From: Rhodoferax sp.
GTDB taxonomy: Bacteria > Pseudomonadota > Gammaproteobacteria > Burkholderiales > Burkholderiaceae_C
Length of the DNA stretch: 5,388 nucleotides
Assembly: GCA_020048255.1 (NCBI GenBank)
Contig: JAIFMR010000215.1
Coordinates: forward strand, 1 to 5,388
Direction of reading: 5' to 3'
The position numbers and the translations under genes were made by a program. The notes under the pieces were generated by a model. That model searched no databases. It saw only the letters and a program-made list of their open reading frames with translations, and was not told the origin of the DNA. Shown here in pieces: positions 5,150 through 5,388 of the stretch (within the stretch, counting starts at the first letter, position 1; each line of letters opens with the position of its first letter).

Positions 5150-5388
5150 TCTGTTGATCTCTGCCGCGGCCCTGTTGATGGCGGCCGCTTTTTTGCTGGC
5201 GCTGTACCGGTTTCTCAAGGGACCGTCGGTGGCAGACCGGGTGGTGGCTTTTGATGTATTGACCATCGTCACCACCTCGGCCATCGTGCTGGTGGCCTAC
5301 GTAGAAGGCCGGGGCATTTATCTGGATGTGGCGTTGATCTACGCCTTGTTGTCATTTCTCGGGGTGATCGTGGTGGCACGGTATCTTG
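5142..5388 (+). CDS. mnhF: Na+/H+ antiporter subunit F (MnhF/MrpF), 3' end outside window
   Basis: The first 82 residues are visible, most of a protein that is usually about 85-95 aa. Three membrane spans lie at about 3-22, 36-54 and 59-78. The family motifs are GPSVADRVVAFD (27-38) and YLDVALIYALLSFLGVIVVARYL (from 60 to the edge). F is a small subunit of the Mrp complex next to E and G. The ATG at 5142 overlaps the mnhE stop by 8 bases (ATGGCTGA). A strong Shine-Dalgarno, GGAGGT (5131-5136), lies inside the mnhE coding sequence. mnhG would be expected next. Confidence 0.93.
   Translation, partial: MADLLISAAALLMAAAFLLALYRFLKGPSVADRVVAFDVLTIVTTSAIVLVAYVEGRGIYLDVALIYALLSFLGVIVVARYL

Overview
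The window looks like part of a betaproteobacterial chromosome, most likely Burkholderiales and Comamonadaceae-like. This rests on moderately high GC, codon choice in the flanking genes, and the mix of a hemerythrin-PAS-GGDEF protein, an Mnh/Mrp antiporter operon and a sigma-54 enhancer-binding protein. That assignment is an inference from style, not a database match.

Layout, left to right. (1) Bases 1-908, plus strand: the C-terminal 300 or so residues of an ArsB/SLC13-type anion or sodium-symport permease, cut by the left edge. (2) Bases 955-2439, plus: a complete 494-aa protein with an N-terminal bacteriohemerythrin domain carrying all seven diiron ligands, a PAS domain, and a GGDEF diguanylate cyclase domain with intact active and inhibitory sites. 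It probably couples oxygen or redox state to cyclic-di-GMP synthesis. (3) Bases 2567-3865, minus: a complete 432-aa sigma-54 enhancer-binding activator (PAS, AAA+, Fis-type HTH) whose PAS domain has a conspicuous cysteine motif. (4) Bases 3866-4506: a divergent, compact sigma-54 transcription unit. It contains, in the expected order and spacing, an imperfect palindrome suited to activator binding, a perfect IHF consensus, a -24/-12 promoter, a ribosome binding site, an unrecognised 48-aa single-span membrane protein (4077-4223), about 260 bases dense in inverted repeats, and a terminator-like hairpin with a T-tract. (5) Bases 4507-4651: the leader of the next operon, with an FNR/ANR-like dyad. 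(6) Bases 4652-5388, plus: mnhE (complete) and mnhF (cut by the right edge), overlapping by 8 bases, subunits of the multisubunit Na+/H+ antiporter.

The most interesting part is 2567-4506. It reads as a self-contained switch: a redox- or ligand-sensing activator controlling, through sigma-54 and IHF, one very short transcript that encodes a tiny membrane protein and carries an unusually structured 3' region. I do not recognise the 48-aa protein, and its partner is unknown. Neighbouring genes (hemerythrin sensor, FNR-like site, cation antiporter) make an oxygen/redox or membrane-energetics theme plausible, but this is inference from context. No tRNA, rRNA, CRISPR array or insertion sequence was seen.
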